A stretch of 64,000 bases of DNA from Acanthosepion pharaonis. Taxonomy: Eukaryota > Mollusca > Cephalopoda > Sepiida > Sepiidae. Positions 10,745 to 23,109 of this stretch are shown one piece after another (the stretch's first letter is position 1; every line of letters begins with the position of its first letter). Both the position numbers and the translations under genes were made by a program. The notes under the pieces were generated by a model. The model was not told the origin of the DNA. It made no database searches and was given only the letters and a program-made list of their open reading frames with translations. The DNA lies in assembly GCA_903632075.3 (NCBI GenBank), contig CAHIKZ030000389.1, positions 489,001-553,000 of the forward strand, written 5' to 3'.

Positions 10745-13480
10745 TTGACTCCGGACATAGGTGATCATGGCTCTTAGTCGATCTTGACCCTTACCCAATG
10801 CCAAGGATCGACCACTTGTTCAACAAAATCAGCAAAGGCAATAGATATTTCACTACCATCGATTCGAAAGCGGCTACTGGCAAATTGAGATCGACAAAGC
10901 GAGACCGATAAAAAACAGCATTTACATGGAAGGACCAATGCTATCAATACATGCGCCTGGCCTTCGCCTTACATCTGCCGGACAAATCTTCTCCCGTTGC
11001 ATAGCAGAAGCCCTAGCCACGTTCACATCCTGTGACAACATTTCTTCTTATATCAACGACAACCTGGTCCACGCTAGGACATTTAGGGAGTACATACTCT
11101 CCCTCAAACAATTTTTTACTGCCCTTCAAAAATTCGGGCTCAAGCTGAATCCAGATAAATGTTCCTTCCTCACATCAGAGGCAAAATTCCTTGACGATAG
11201 TAAACAGCGAAGGATTCAAGGCTGATCCAGAATACGTTCGTGCCATCAGGAAATGAAACCTCCAACATCAAAAAAGGAATTACAAAGCCTTATCAGCCGT
11301 TTAGTGTGGATCAGACAATTCCTAGAGACATGTCTTCATGAACAAATCAGGTCAGATATGTTTTCAAAACTTATGGGTCTCATACACGAACTCAACAAGG
11401 TTAATAAACCGTTTATCTGGACCCAAAATGCCGACAGAGCCTTCAAAAAAATCAAGGACCATCTCTCTTCGCAACCCGTCATCTCGTTTCTGGATTTCTC
11501 CAAAATTTTCACACTCACCACCAACGCCAGTGTTGTCGCATGTGGAGCAATCTTAATGCAAGAAGCTGACAACGGGAAGAAAGATATCATAGCGGTTGCT
11601 TCCCATACATTCAACTCCATGGAACAGAACTGGTCCACGACGGAATGAGAGGCATATGCAATAAAGTGGGCAATATTGAAATTTGATTTTTTTCTTAACC
11701 GCCCCTTCGTCATCTTCACCGACCACAGATCGCTGACATATCTGGACCAACGAGAGTTCAATAATGCCAAAATACAACGATGACAAGAAGAAATTTCATG
11801 TTATAAATTCGTTTTAGAATATGTCGGCCCGAATCAAATGTATGGGCTGACATGCTCAGCAGAGGTTGCGAACATAAGAAAACGAAAGCCCCGAATGACC
11901 CTACACCAGCAGGCAGGACATTCGAGGTAAGTAGTTCAGACCTCTCGATATACATCCCATCTTGGTGCTTTGGTGAGTTTAACAGTTTACAGCTCATTCC
12001 CAAAACTCACACACCACAAAACGCCCGCACCCACAAGTGCATCACCAACGCATTCTTCGCCTATCACTCCACCACCACCATCCCCACTGAGAGAATCTGC
12101 AACCACCTCGGCATCGCAGATGAACAAGAGAAGGACGACGCCCTGGCAAAGATCATCAGTGCCCTCCAGTCACCCACTCCAAGCGAACCTCATATCGATC
12201 CTGACGACCACCGAGCTACACTTTTCAAAAAACATTTGCACCAATTTTTTCTAGAACCAGGCACCTCAGTTTTGATGATAAGAGACAGTAAACACTCTCC
12301 GAGATTGGTTGTACCATACAAACTATGATCCAGATACCTCTACCAGGCACACGAGGGCAACAACCACTCAGATGTTACCCGTATGCGAGAACTCCTTTCC
12401 AGCTACTGGTGGGAATTCAAAAACCACAACATCAGGGCCTATCTTGACTCTTGCGACACATGTGCTAAGTGCAAGCGCAACTACGGTAGACGTACCCACT
12501 GGCCCATTGGCCACTGCAAACGAGGAAAGAGACCATTCAATCTTGTCTTTATAGACTTTGTCACAATGCCCAACTCAAAGGGAAAACACTACATCCTGAC
12601 CATATTGGATAGCTTCAGCTGACACTTTACAGCCATACCATGCATGAGAGACCGTGCTATCGATGCCGCCCGTGGATTGTACCAGTTCTTCCTTCGACAC
12701 AGAGAGATTCCACGTATAGTATCCTCTGATTGAGGCACACACTTCACTGGAGAAGTCTATCAACAATTCTGTAACCAGATGTCAATCACGCAAGAACTTC
12801 ACTGTCCTTGGTGCCCACAAAGCTCAGAAAATATCAAGAGACAACATCGCACGATGAAGAATGCACTTTATATATTATGCGAAGACAGGAACTGTGAATG
12901 GACAGACGTTCTAGCCAACATCGGCCTACCCACACTACACAGAAAAGAAATCGCAAGTGGCGATCCTGGAGCATATGGAATGCAAATTAATGCCCTGCTA
13001 AAGCAGGTTCACCACCACGTCACCCTGGCCAACGATGAAGCTGACCACAAACTTGAGGCTAACTTAAATTACCTCATATACAAGGACCCAATACAAGCAG
13101 GCGACAAGGTTTTACTTCACCGGCCACACTCAACTGTTGCCCAATCCTCTCATCTGCCCTGGATAGGAAATTACACCATTATAAAAATTAACAACATGAT
13201 GTGTCAGGTGCAAAACGATAATGGTGATACAATCTGGATTCACCATGCACATATCCGACGACTGGTTCCACGTCCAACACATCTATCTAATACAATCCCT
13301 CTGCCTCCACCATGTAACACTCACCAGGATCATTCTCCTCCACATCCCACTGGGACACATAATTCAGCAAATAACTCCATACCAAAAAAATGCCAATAAG
13401 AACAACACGAGGACAACTTCCCACTTGCTTCAGAGACTTTATCATGAATTAATCACCCAAATATACACAAATGACGCTCA
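10745..13480 (+). pseudogene. Gypsy-type (Metaviridae) pol remnant: RT, RNase H, integrase
   Basis: Domains appear in Gypsy order. RT pieces lie at about 10790-11250: PMPRIDHLF, a YWQIEID-like block and the active-site region, which reads YIND at about 11050-11065 instead of Y-x-D-D. RNase H follows at about 11430-11780, where the expected TDAS reads TTNAS, so a catalytic Asp is lost. The integrase zinc-finger part is near 12360-12480 (CDTCAKCK). The integrase core spans about 12540-12850: first Asp in FIDFVTMP, second in IVSSD followed by a stop, Glu in SSENIKRQH. A C-terminal module at 13100-13260 ends IWIHHAHIRRL. Stops and frameshifts occur throughout, and gag and the 5' part are missing. 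The region is visibly richer in G+C than its neighbours. Confidence 0.9.
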
Positions 13481-13510
13481 CTGTAAATCAGACTGAGATC
13501 TGGGGAGCCT

Positions 13511-14045
13511 TGTTATAAAATAAAATAAGACATATCTCGGCTGATTTACAGGCAAATAAACTAACATACTCAAGAGCGAGAGCCGGATGTGAATGGGACA
13601 AGGCCCCGTCACAAAATGACCATTATCTTCGTTTACGTGTGTTCCCGATGCACGAGTTCCGGTTGAAAAATAAAATAATATTTTAAAGTGTTTCTATTTT
13701 TCAACCAATAAAAATGCTTCCCTCCTAATTATACATGCGGCGTTTTTCGAGCCTGTTAAGCCATAAAAAAAACGCCATAAAAGGGGTCACATGGAAGTAC
13801 ACCAGGCAGTCAACAGGAGGCCAGGGAAGAGACCTGTCACGGTCAGTCTGAGCCGTCAGCAGCAGTAGCACCACACCAACCAGCAAGAACTACTATGAGA
13901 GATCAACCCAGATCTTCAGCCGGCCTATTAACTATACTACAAGGTAACTGTCCCAAAACCACACGTTCCTATTGAAATAAATCATGTAAATCTATTTCTG
14001 CTGTTGTTGTATTTCTTTCTTGCAACCATACGCTTGTCTATAACA
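13511..14045 (+). mobile_element. LTR of the Gypsy-type element, 535 bp
   Basis: It begins TGTTATA and ends TATAACA, perfect 7-bp inverted ends with TG...CA. It follows the integrase by about 110 bases and a purine-rich gagatctgggga. Inside are a CCAAT box (aaccaataaaaatg, about 13704), a TATA-like cataaaagggg (about 13772-13782) and an aataaa signal near 13976. That order fits U3-R-U5. The bases right after it, gttggcagtaac, resemble a primer-binding site, odd for a 3' LTR. No partner LTR is visible upstream of the pol. Confidence 0.75.
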
Positions 14046-15365
14046 GTTGGCAGTAACAATTTATTGTTGTTATTGAAGTGTATAAAATTAACTAAGTCTT
14101 ATTTTTAACTATGGATCAGATCAGTTATACTGAAGAAAGCTTCTGTTTTTTTTTTTAAATAAGTTAAAAAATGCAGTATTTAAATGCCAAATATATACTT
14201 GTTAAACATATCAAAAGGCATTTACTGTATGTAATACTTACTTTATTATGTCCCTGCAATCAGTCAAATGTCAGGTACCTTACTACCTTCTCATTCATAT
14301 TGTGTATCTGTAGTGAGTGCAAAATAATAACTTCCTTTACCCACTGCTTTCAAATTTGGAGGACTGAGGAAAATGTCAGAAAGGAATTTGTGAGCTTATG
14401 TGAAATTGGTTTTGGATCAATGAAAATCTTGTCTTCATAGAAATTAGCCGTTGCACCAGGAAGAAGAAAGAAAAGAAAGTAGCGAGCCTATGAGAAATTT
14501 CTGTTTGATATAAAATGAGGAGAAAAATTAAATTAATAAGAGAATATTTGAAATCATGTGAGAGGTTTTGTTTAAGTTTCCAGTGGCCAGCATTGAAGCC
14601 AGTGTAAAATTACTCGCTAATTATATTATCAGCCTTTAAGCAAATACATGGCACTTCAAAGAATTTTCTATCAACAATCTAAGAAAGCTAAGTATTTCAA
14701 ACAATCTCTTTTCATTTACTTTTGAATGTGTGCAGCCATATATCCCTTCAGTGAGCAACAATGTTTCAAACATTTTTTAATATTCATTATTTTGTGGCAG
14801 ATCATTTAATCTGTTTTAGGAACATTTCCTCTTCATGATAATACGTTAAAACTATGGACTTTTAAAATTTCTGATTTATTTTCCTGCAATGAGCTACTGA
14901 CACAAATTCAAGTGTGCAAATTCGTAAATAAATTCCTTATTTTGTTTTGTTAAAATTACCCAAGTGTTTCCTCGTCATTATCATTTGTCATTAATTTTCT
15001 TGGCGTGGGTAAATTAACTGTTCATTTTAACTCTGAAGCCCATGTCACTATATAACTGCCTATACACCCATCAGTTTCAGTCTCGTCAGACATCTTTTTT
15101 TTATGAAAAAAAATTACAAGTATAAAATATAAGTGCTTTTGCTGAAAGTATTTAAGTGGTACATGATCAGTTGTAATTGGGGACAGTCAGTTATGAAATG
15201 GACATTAACATTTTATAATAATCTTAAATAATAGGAAATAAATACTGAGGAGATGGAACATGCGGACAAAAAAAATGTTTGGTGAATTTAATGCATTTTC
15301 GCCCAAAACAGACATAAGTACATCTGGTTGTTAGTTTTTAAGTAATATCGCAAAACTTGTTTGTC
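14046..15365. other. AT-rich, no gene seen
   Basis: No coding pattern, repeat array or RNA gene stands out. Confidence 0.5.
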
Positions 15366-15366
15366 A

Positions 15367-15411
15367 CAATAATGGATTTGTGGATTCTTACAACCCACAA
15401 ATCCATTATTG
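15367..15411. repeat. Perfect 17-bp hairpin
   Basis: Arms 15367-15383 and 15395-15411 (caataatggatttgtgg and its exact complement) enclose an 11-base loop. A poly-U tract typical of a terminator is absent, and this is eukaryotic DNA, so the role is unknown. Confidence 0.9.
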
Positions 15412-15541
15412 ATGGTATCATGGTAGGGGAAAAAAGAATAGTATTATTTAATAACAATCAAGACAAATTGGGTCAGACTTAGGAACTGCAGGATTTAATT
15501 AGAAACACTTTTTACAGGACACTAGGTTCATAACCAAACAA

Positions 15542-15547
15542 ATATAT

Positions 15548-15598
<51 letters not shown>
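15542..15598. repeat. (TA)n microsatellite
   Basis: About 57 bases of TA with one interruption, directly at the left edge of a long inverted repeat. Confidence 0.95.
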
Positions 15599-15600
<2 letters not shown>

Positions 15601-15604
<4 letters not shown>

Positions 15605-16020
15605 CTTCTACAATTAAATAATATATTTAATTCAAGTACAATGAAAATAATTGAAAAAAATAAACATAAACAAACATTGAATATTTTATAAGATTTCAGA
15701 AGAAACTTTAAACCATTGCTATTCTCTGCAAAGCTTACAATGTTAGTTATTAGTTTTGTCAGATGCACACCTTACGACATACAGCAATGTTAGGTGTATG
15801 TTGTAATGTGCTGTGTGCATTTGACAAGACTAATGCATAAAACAGACAACACATTACAACATATGCCTAACATTGCTCTATGTTGTAAGATGTGCATTTG
15901 ACAAGATTAATGCATAAAAACAACACATAACATTGTAAGCTTTGAAAAGAATAGCAACGATTTAAATTTTCTTCTGATGTCTTAAAAAATATTTGATGTT
16001 TGTTTATATGTAGAAGATTA
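15601..16020. repeat. Long imperfect inverted repeat (foldback), arms about 170-210 bp
   Basis: The left arm (15601-15814) and right arm (15846-16020) are reverse complements over most of their length. Matching blocks include cttacaatgtt/aacattgtaag, ttgctattct/agaatagcaa and tttcagaagaaa/ttttcttctga. At the centre agcaatgttagg pairs with cctaacattgct around a loop of about 31 bases. A module of about 30 bases (tgcatttgacaagactaatgcata) also recurs directly at 15817 and 15893. No protein is encoded. It resembles a foldback or MITE-like element. Confidence 0.8.
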
Positions 16021-16559
16021 TCTTTGTTCAAGAACTCTTTAGTCACACACTTCAACTGGAGGTAATGCAAGGCTATTCGAAGTAAAGATCTAGAGACTAT
16101 ATGGCTTGTGTCTCTGTACAGAGATATAGTGGTTAGTCCTAAATTACTACTAACTTACAATTAGCAAAGAACTTGTTAGTGATATCCAATAATTAACTAA
16201 TTGACAACTATATCTAATACTAGAAATCAATTACTATTTCTTAATCAGAAAACGGAGAAAATGTTGCTGTATAAATCAATCAAAACAGGACTTCAACTTT
16301 CACAATAATACTCATCAACTAAACATAAAAATACTTTAGGAAAATATAGCGAGACCCTGAGAAAGAATAATTTTTATAATATGCAAAAGTTTTTTTTATT
16401 CCTCAAATTATTTTAAATCCTAATGATATTCTGTTGCCTTAATTTCAAGGACTACAAAAGAAATGCTTATGTTACTATACTAAAATTTTACATCTTTTAT
16501 TGCTGGCATAGGAAATAAACCAACATTTTGAACACAGTTACAAACTCACATACATACCA

Positions 16560-16800
16560 TATTAAAATATAGTTAAACTTTATTTTCTACCCAATAACAG
16601 ACAATATTTACAAGCATTTCAAAAAGATTCCACACACCCTATTAAATCAAAGTGCCTATTGGTTATAAATTAACATCACTATGTAAAATATTTAACCAAT
16701 CAGAGAAAAATAAAACCCTGTTTTTCTCAAGCCTACTTTCACAAAAAACCTCACAAAATGCATCTGTCTCCAAACTAAAGAGAATTTGTGGCTGATGTAG
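16560..16800 (+). promoter_or_regulatory. CCAAT/TATA-rich block, promoter-like
   Basis: A cccaataac site (about 16590), attggttataaatt (about 16658) and aaccaatcagag followed by aataaaacc (about 16692-16715) form a cluster of CCAAT and TATA-like sites. A good splice acceptor-like run, ttttccttgcctcacag, ends at 16818. No recognisable coding sequence follows, so this is weak. Confidence 0.25.
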
Positions 16801-17438
16801 CTTTTCCTTGCCTCACAGTGTGTGCTAAAAGAAACATGATGGTGACTTCAAACGAATCATCTCTGATCACAACAGCAGGGGTGGTCAGTGAATCTTTACT
16901 GATGATCAAAGTCATTTCTAAACTGCACAGCTTTTTTACTCTTGAACAACTACGAAATGTCTTTTTTCAACCACAGATTTTTCTACGGACCAACTACCCA
17001 AAGAGTTTAACTCAACTAAAGACTATTTTACTCCTTTTTGATTTTTTTGAATTCATGTACATATGTTTGTAAATAGAAATGATATATTTAACAGGCAGAC
17101 ACGGATTTTCTTTATTTTCATCTTATTATTGTTTATATTTTGGATGCTCAAATTTTGAATATAAGAAAACCTGGACGACAGAATTTACTACACTGGTTCT
17201 TTGGTTGTCTTTGTAGGCTCAGACAATAATTTTTGAAAAATATATTTCACCATACTTTTAATATTGAAAAGCTGCATTTCAGAAACTAACAAATGATATT
17301 TGTTAAAGAATTTCTGCAAACCTTTAATTTGATAACTTTAAATATAATAAAAGAGAAATCAGTCACTGAATTGGTATTTAGTAGAATTTTTAAATCATCA
17401 TAATCTAATTCTTTCATAAAATCTCTAGAAAGAAGTTA

Positions 17439-17665
17439 TTTTATTTTGTAGTTAAGGGTGAGTGGCTATGGCCAAATGCAAAATAAATAAATGGGTATGA
17501 TGATAACCTACATCCGCATCCAGGGCAAGACGATAAACTACGTCCAACAGCAAGGCCTCTGACTAGAAGGCTTTGAGGAGCATGGAGCCACCTCTTAATT
17601 GCTGATATTCCCAGGTCCGCCCTGACCCGGGGTGGTAGCACCTGTTAGGATCCCAGCTATGGGCA
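17439..17665. repeat. Unrecognised dispersed repeat R1, copy 1
   Basis: This block is less AT-rich than its neighbours. About 130 bases (17545-17665: agcatggagccacctcttaa ... ggtggtagcacctgttagga ... gggcaaatagt) recur at 26130-26220 with a minority of substitutions. No known family comes to mind. Confidence 0.65.
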
Positions 17666-17723
17666 AATAGTTAACCCCAAAACTGAGGTAAAAAGCATTA
17701 TAAAAGTGTAAAAATAGGTTTTA

Positions 17724-17890
17724 ATACCAGAAATACTTTGTAAATAATTATTACCAGAAATAAATTTTTGAAGAAAAAATATTACCAGCAATACGTTTTT
17801 GAAAAAATAATATTACCAGCTGTACATTTTTGAGGGAAAAAATATTAACAGAAATAGATATTTGACAAAACAAAAATATTACCAGAAAAA
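17724..17890. repeat. Tandem array, about 31-bp unit, six copies
   Basis: Units begin taccagaaata or a close variant at 17724, 17752, 17783, 17813, 17846 and 17879, each followed by a tttttga-A-rich spacer. The array is flanked by R1 and by ttggcattaaatgacccattgag-like sequence, and a decayed version follows the R1 copy at 26.2 kb. The array therefore belongs to the repeat itself. Confidence 0.7.
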
Positions 17891-18547
17891 AAAAAGTTGT
17901 CGGCATTAAATGACCCATTGAGGTTGATATGCTGTGAAACAAAACAAACCAAACCAAACAAAAAAATATATGCAAGACAAATTAACAGTAAGAAGGCAAA
18001 TAGTACACAAACTAAGAATTGGTGTTGTCACACAAAAGCAAGTTCAGACAAGCAAATGTAGTGTTCTATCTTTTAGACAAGGCAAATCTGGACTGAGTCA
18101 TGTCAAACTGCAAACCAGCCTATTTTATTGACTAAGAAAAAAATTCCAGCATGCATTTGTGTACTTCTGCCTATAATTAGGGAGGGGCAAGTGTTCTGCA
18201 GTCATTCCTAGTCGAATCGAAATCAACAATAAACAATTAATATATAAATAAATATAAATGTAAAGATATAATGTCTTCCCATTTAATTTCCTAGCCATGT
18301 TTACATACAACAATGCATGTTGCAGCTGTAATGACCTCTGCTGGGATGGAACCACCAACACTTTTTTTATTTACTACAGTGTCTACTATCTATATCAAGA
18401 CAAGATATTGTAGGGAAAATAACAGAAATATGTTTCTAGCTTATAATAAACAAATTATACAGATAATCGTCTTCATTAACATTTTACTTCAATTCCTGGC
18501 CATGAACAATCTCTTTTTTCCTTATTTGTAATATATAACATCTAGAT

Positions 18548-19359
18548 CAGTGCTTCTCAACTAGGGTTCACATGGACCCCCCCCCCCCGACCGGTCCATG
18601 TAACATTACAGAGTCCACACACAAAAAGTAGCAAGTTGGGGTCCATGTTAATATTTTTGTAGTCCATTTCACTTTGGAACAGTTGTTATAACTGAGAATT
18701 AGAATTTCTACAGTAATCTACACAATATTAAAATACTAAAAGTAGAAAAACTAGCAGAAAAATGAGATCACATGATGTAGGTTAGTATTCATTTCACTCT
18801 ACTGGTTATTTTGATTGTAAAAGTTGAATAACAACTGAGAAGGATATATATAAAGGAAGAGTTATATATATAAAGGAAAATTATATAAAGATTATAATTT
18901 ATTATATTAATAATAAATAATAATATTAATTTTAAATATTAATAAAATAAAATATTAATTTAGATTAATTAATATAGTAATAGACTTGACATTGTGAAAA
19001 GAGGTGTTCTTCGACTATCATTGACATGAAAAACTCACAGTAAAGCATCAAACACTGGGACCTCATTGAATAAATCTTCATTTTTTTAAAAATTTATTAA
19101 TTACTCACATATTTTAAAATGGCTCATTATGAGTTATTTTATTAGTGTATACAGAATTTAATTGTTGAATACAAGTTTATTTTCATTAAATTAGTTTTAC
19201 TTCAAAATAAAGCATATTTTTATAATACAATTCTTAAACTTATGTATTAGTAAAAAATAAAATAAACTTTTTTTTTTCATTGTATGGTTATTGGGGATCC
19301 ACAAAAAAAAATTTAAAAGTAAAAGTGGTCCATGGTTAAAAAAAGGTTGAGAACTACTG
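18548..19359. mobile_element. Non-autonomous hAT transposon, 812 bp
   Basis: The left end cagtgcttctcaac and the reverse complement of the right end cagtagttctcaac form hAT-type terminal repeats, with catggacc shared a little further in. A perfect 8-bp target duplication atctagat flanks it (18540-18547 and 19360-19367). The interior is AT-rich with a poly-C run at 18579-18588 and has no transposase. An autonomous relative elsewhere would have to supply the enzyme. Confidence 0.9.
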
Positions 19360-19369
19360 ATCTAGATAA

Positions 19370-20110
19370 AATACTGAAACTTGCTAAAGGAAATTTTAAA
19401 TAAACAATTCAAATGTTTAATACATAATTATCAAATTTGTTTGCTCACCACTAAAAAATTTGCTTCCTTTATGTAGAAAAGTGAATAAGCTGAATCCTTG
19501 TTTATATAATATATATTATTTTTATATCTTATTTTTTGCATTATTTTAGTCCCATTATTTAGAAATTATTATGTCACCATATTTAGGCTTACCATAAATT
19601 TTATTTTGGTTGGAACTGTCCCAGTTTTACAAATCTGTCCTGATGCTGTAAACTTACAGTATTTGTTTTTTGTCTGAGTGTGTGTCAGCTTTGAAGCTTA
19701 AAGGGTCATGAAAACAATTTATTACATAAGAAAACTAAACTTAGGATAAAAATGGAAACGTATTCTGGTTTAAGACTCATAAATCATGATAAGATTAACT
19801 ATGTTTGTAATACTTAGAGTGAATGAAAAGTTCTGAGGTATTTGCTTAAACTCTTACTGTATAAATAGCTTTTAATGGACAAATATGCTCTCTGGAAATT
19901 TAGTATCTTTTAGGTTATTATGAACTGAATATGCAACTTGTTGAAAATTGCAATGGTAATATTCTTGCAATGGTTCAAGATGAAACAGATTCAGCTAGAT
20001 ATATTTCATTTTATATTTTGAACAAAGATAATTAGAATTTCATTTGCTATCTATTTTCTTCTATAAAAACATTCACAAGGTTTAACAAAAAGAATATAAG
20101 TCTAAAGAAT
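19370..20110. other. AT-rich, no gene seen
   Basis: Nothing recognisable on either strand. Confidence 0.5.
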
Positions 20111-20310
20111 TTCAAGGATGAGGAGTTATCATTATTTACATGAGGACTATTGTCCTCATCTTTGTTGTTTTTATCTCCTAATTACCTGTCTGAATTTTTG
20201 GGATGAGGAGTTATCATTATTTACCCTATTTACATGCAGACTATTGTCCTCATCTTTGTTGTTGTTATCACGTTTTGATCATTTTGTTCTCCAGCCTTCA
20301 TCAGGTGTAT
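20110..20310 (-). repeat. Penelope-type terminal repeat with an 85-bp tandem duplication
   Basis: A block opening ggatgaggagttatcatta and closing attgtcctcatctttgttgtt occurs at about 20116-20180 and again at about 20200-20265. Downstream, ccttcatcaggtgt (20295-20308) reads on the minus strand as ACCUGAUGAAGG, a hammerhead-like core. The distal part of the motif (AAAACGUG instead of GAAACG) is degraded. The same block occurs at 22.7 kb, and in the other orientation at 6.8 kb. Confidence 0.5.
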
Positions 20311-20429
20311 ATCAATCTGGGTAACCTACAGGCAATTCTGAACTTAATCTTTTATTTAATCTTTAGAAGTAGATTGTTCTTGTTCCATTGGTCATGTTTA
20401 GGGATATCTCATCTATATTTTTAGTACTG

Positions 20430-20540
20430 TTCAGTTATTGCCTCATTTCTAGTGAGTCCAAGTATACACTGCCTGGCCCAGGAATGGAACTCACAATTAC
20501 TATATCACCAAATTCATGAACCAATGCTTTAATTCACTTA
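20430..20540 (-). mobile_element. tRNA-related SINE fragment, minus strand
   Basis: On the minus strand a B-box-like gagttccattcctgggcc follows an A-box-like region about 35 bases upstream. The 3' part after the tRNA-like section is not recognised. Confidence 0.5.
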
Positions 20541-20544
20541 AGAC

Positions 20545-22685
20545 TATTTTGTTTCAATTAACATATTACTCAAGAACTAGATTACAATCAAAAAATTTAA
20601 ATTTATCCTTGGCTATTGTTACACATGACAGTAGCCTAGTGCAACTTTAGATCTTTGGATAGTAATTGTGTTCTTCATATTGTTACAAAATTTTTAACAA
20701 AAGAAAAAATAATTATCAGTTCAATTTATAGAGAATTCATATTTTTAATTAAAATAAAGATTTATATTATTTAGTTGTATCATTAGTTTTTTGATTTTTA
20801 TTTATTTTTTAATAGGAATCTCCATCTTTTATGTTTTAAAAATTGAAATTGGGATTAAAATTGCTCCCAGTTCTTGTTGTTGAATTCAAAAACAAATTTA
20901 ACTTATTGATCTTAGCTAAATGGCTGAGTAAAATGATTTTACATTTTAAAGAGATTTTCCCTCTCATATTCGTTCATTCTCTTCCTATTTTTCCCCCCCT
21001 CTCACTCTTTTTCTCCTTCCCTCTTTTCTGTGTCTTTCCTATTTTCATGATCCCTCCCTCCCTTTTTCTATAATTGCCCTTTTAAAGTTATTTTCAGTTC
21101 TAATGAGACAATTTAACTGCTTCAAAATAGAAGCATTCACTTTGATGTTTAATTAACACTCCTGTTTTTCTTTCTTATTAAGTCTTCATACATATATTTT
21201 GATTTTTAAAATCAGTTCACCTCAAGTAAGGTGATAATGCCACTAAGATATAAGGAGCTACTGTGAGTGAAAGTGAATGAAGAAGACTTTAGAAGGAACT
21301 GAACCAGATGATAGGAAAACCTATCTACTTCTATTGAAGGAGAAAAAAAAATAAATGGTAAATAAAATCTCAGAGTTTAGGTGGAGACGTTGGAAATATA
21401 GAATTGAAGTAAACTTTAGAAAGAACTGGAAACCCAACCCTAAACAGGAAACAAGGGATAAACCTTTACTCCTGTTTATATATAACTGTATATTTTTGCA
21501 CTATTAAATAAAACATTTCAGAGAGAAAAAATCTATTGAAAATCATAAGAAAATTTGTAATCAAGGGTATGTTTAAGAAGAAATATTGATAGTAATTGAT
21601 TCTACTATTCTATTTACTATATTATACTGTTGCATAGAGCTACTGCTGATTGTTGCTGGCTTTGTTTTGACATTTGAATCAAGGTGTATAGTACTAATTC
21701 TTTTTGGTCAGCATGACAGAAACAGCAAATGATCCTTAGTATGTTCCAAACAAGGAATAGAACAAATTTGAATCCCGTTTAGTAACAGCAATGGTAACAG
21801 TTAAATGAAAGAGAGAAAAGTTGTTCTCAGAAGGGATAAAGAGTGTTTGTAGAAAGTTGAGAGAAATAAAATATGAAACCTAAACATATGATGAAAGTGA
21901 ATTTATACATTTTTTTGTTTTTGAGAATTTACAACAAAAATATTAAACATTTTTTATTAGAAGAATAATTTTATATTTACAGCATTCTGAAATTATTACA
22001 ATTAAAACTAATGTAATGCAATATTTATCATTTACCAATTTATAAAGAAATAAATATGAAAACAGTTTTTTCATTCATAAATTTATAAATATTTACTAAA
22101 TTATTAAAATATATGAACCAACTATAAGAAAATCCTTATTATTTACCATTTTTATAAAGTTTGAATCACTTGACACTATAATAAATAAATAGTGTTTAAT
22201 ATTTTTATAATAAAATAATAAACATTGCCAAGGAATGAAGGTGGTTAAAATAATGGCAGTGTCAATGAAAAAAAAACGTCCTTTTGACACGTCATTTTTT
22301 TGTGGGGACTAAGGACTAAGAATGCTAAATATAAGTCCGAGGAGGAAAAAAAATTTATGAATCTACAAAAATTTTTCACTGTATTTTCAAAGTAAATATT
22401 TGAAAAGCTTTTTTATTTTCTTAAACTGATATTTACAGAGTTAAATGAATAACAGAAACTGATAATTTATATGTTTATATAACTATGAGTAATTATTTCC
22501 ATATTCTGGAATTATTCACAAAGAGTCACTATTGTGGAGTTATATGTACAATTTATTGGTGGCAAATTGACAGTTATTATTATTTCACTAGAAAAAGCAA
22601 AAATAAGTTGTCTTGCTTGTTCTGGCTTGAAATCATAATTTTCTTTTCTTTTTTTATTTCACCAAGTAGTAACAGATACAATAGT
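20545..22685. other. AT-rich, no gene; short LINE 3'-end fragment near 21210-21310
   Basis: Near 21215-21300, cacctcaagtaaggtgataa followed by tgccactaagatataagg matches the 3' end of the CR1-like LINE on the minus strand (compare 26.70 and 59.55 kb). A pyrimidine-rich stretch at 20960-21070 is simple sequence. The rest shows nothing. Confidence 0.5.
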
Positions 22686-22689
22686 TTTA

Positions 22690-22900
22690 ATTTCTGAAAT
22701 GGAGGATTATCATTATTATTCTTTAATTTTTGTTTTTGGTCTGAATTTCTGGGATGAGGAGTTATTATTTGCATTATTTATAGTTGGACTATTGTCCTCA
22801 TCTTTGTTGTTGTGATCATTACTTTTTTTTTTTTTTTATGTTTCAGCCATTGTGCTCACTGACCTTTCGTTTTTGTTGCTGTTTATCAGAACTTTGTACT
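22690..22900 (-). repeat. Penelope-type terminal repeat, third copy
   Basis: It contains gaatttctgggatgaggag and attgtcctcatctttgttgt, as at 20.1-20.3 kb. A poly-T run of 16 bases interrupts the end. Only the terminal part is present. Confidence 0.5.
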
Positions 22901-23078
22901 AATCCTTGCCATATGTGACTGTTAAGTGAGAAGCATAGATTGTAAATAAGTGTCTATGAGAATTGAATTTTCATCCTAAAATAGAGAATGTCTTATTGAT
23001 TAGGTGATTTTAAATTTAATCATAGAATTCTATTCTTCCTTTTGTGGTTGTAGTAGACATTTTTATTAGTGAAGCATG

Positions 23079-23107
<29 letters not shown>
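23079..23107. repeat. (ATT)n microsatellite
   Basis: About nine ATT units. Confidence 0.9.

Positions 23108-23109
<2 letters not shown>

Noticed and set aside
11336..11770. 144-codon minus-strand open frame
   Set aside because: It is antisense to the RT/RNase H part of the Gypsy pol.
15367..15411. Transcription terminator
   Set aside because: A bacterial-type terminator makes no sense in this eukaryotic DNA, and there is no following T run.
17724..17890. CRISPR array
   Set aside because: Units are contiguous diverged tandem repeats without unique spacers, and the DNA is from an animal.
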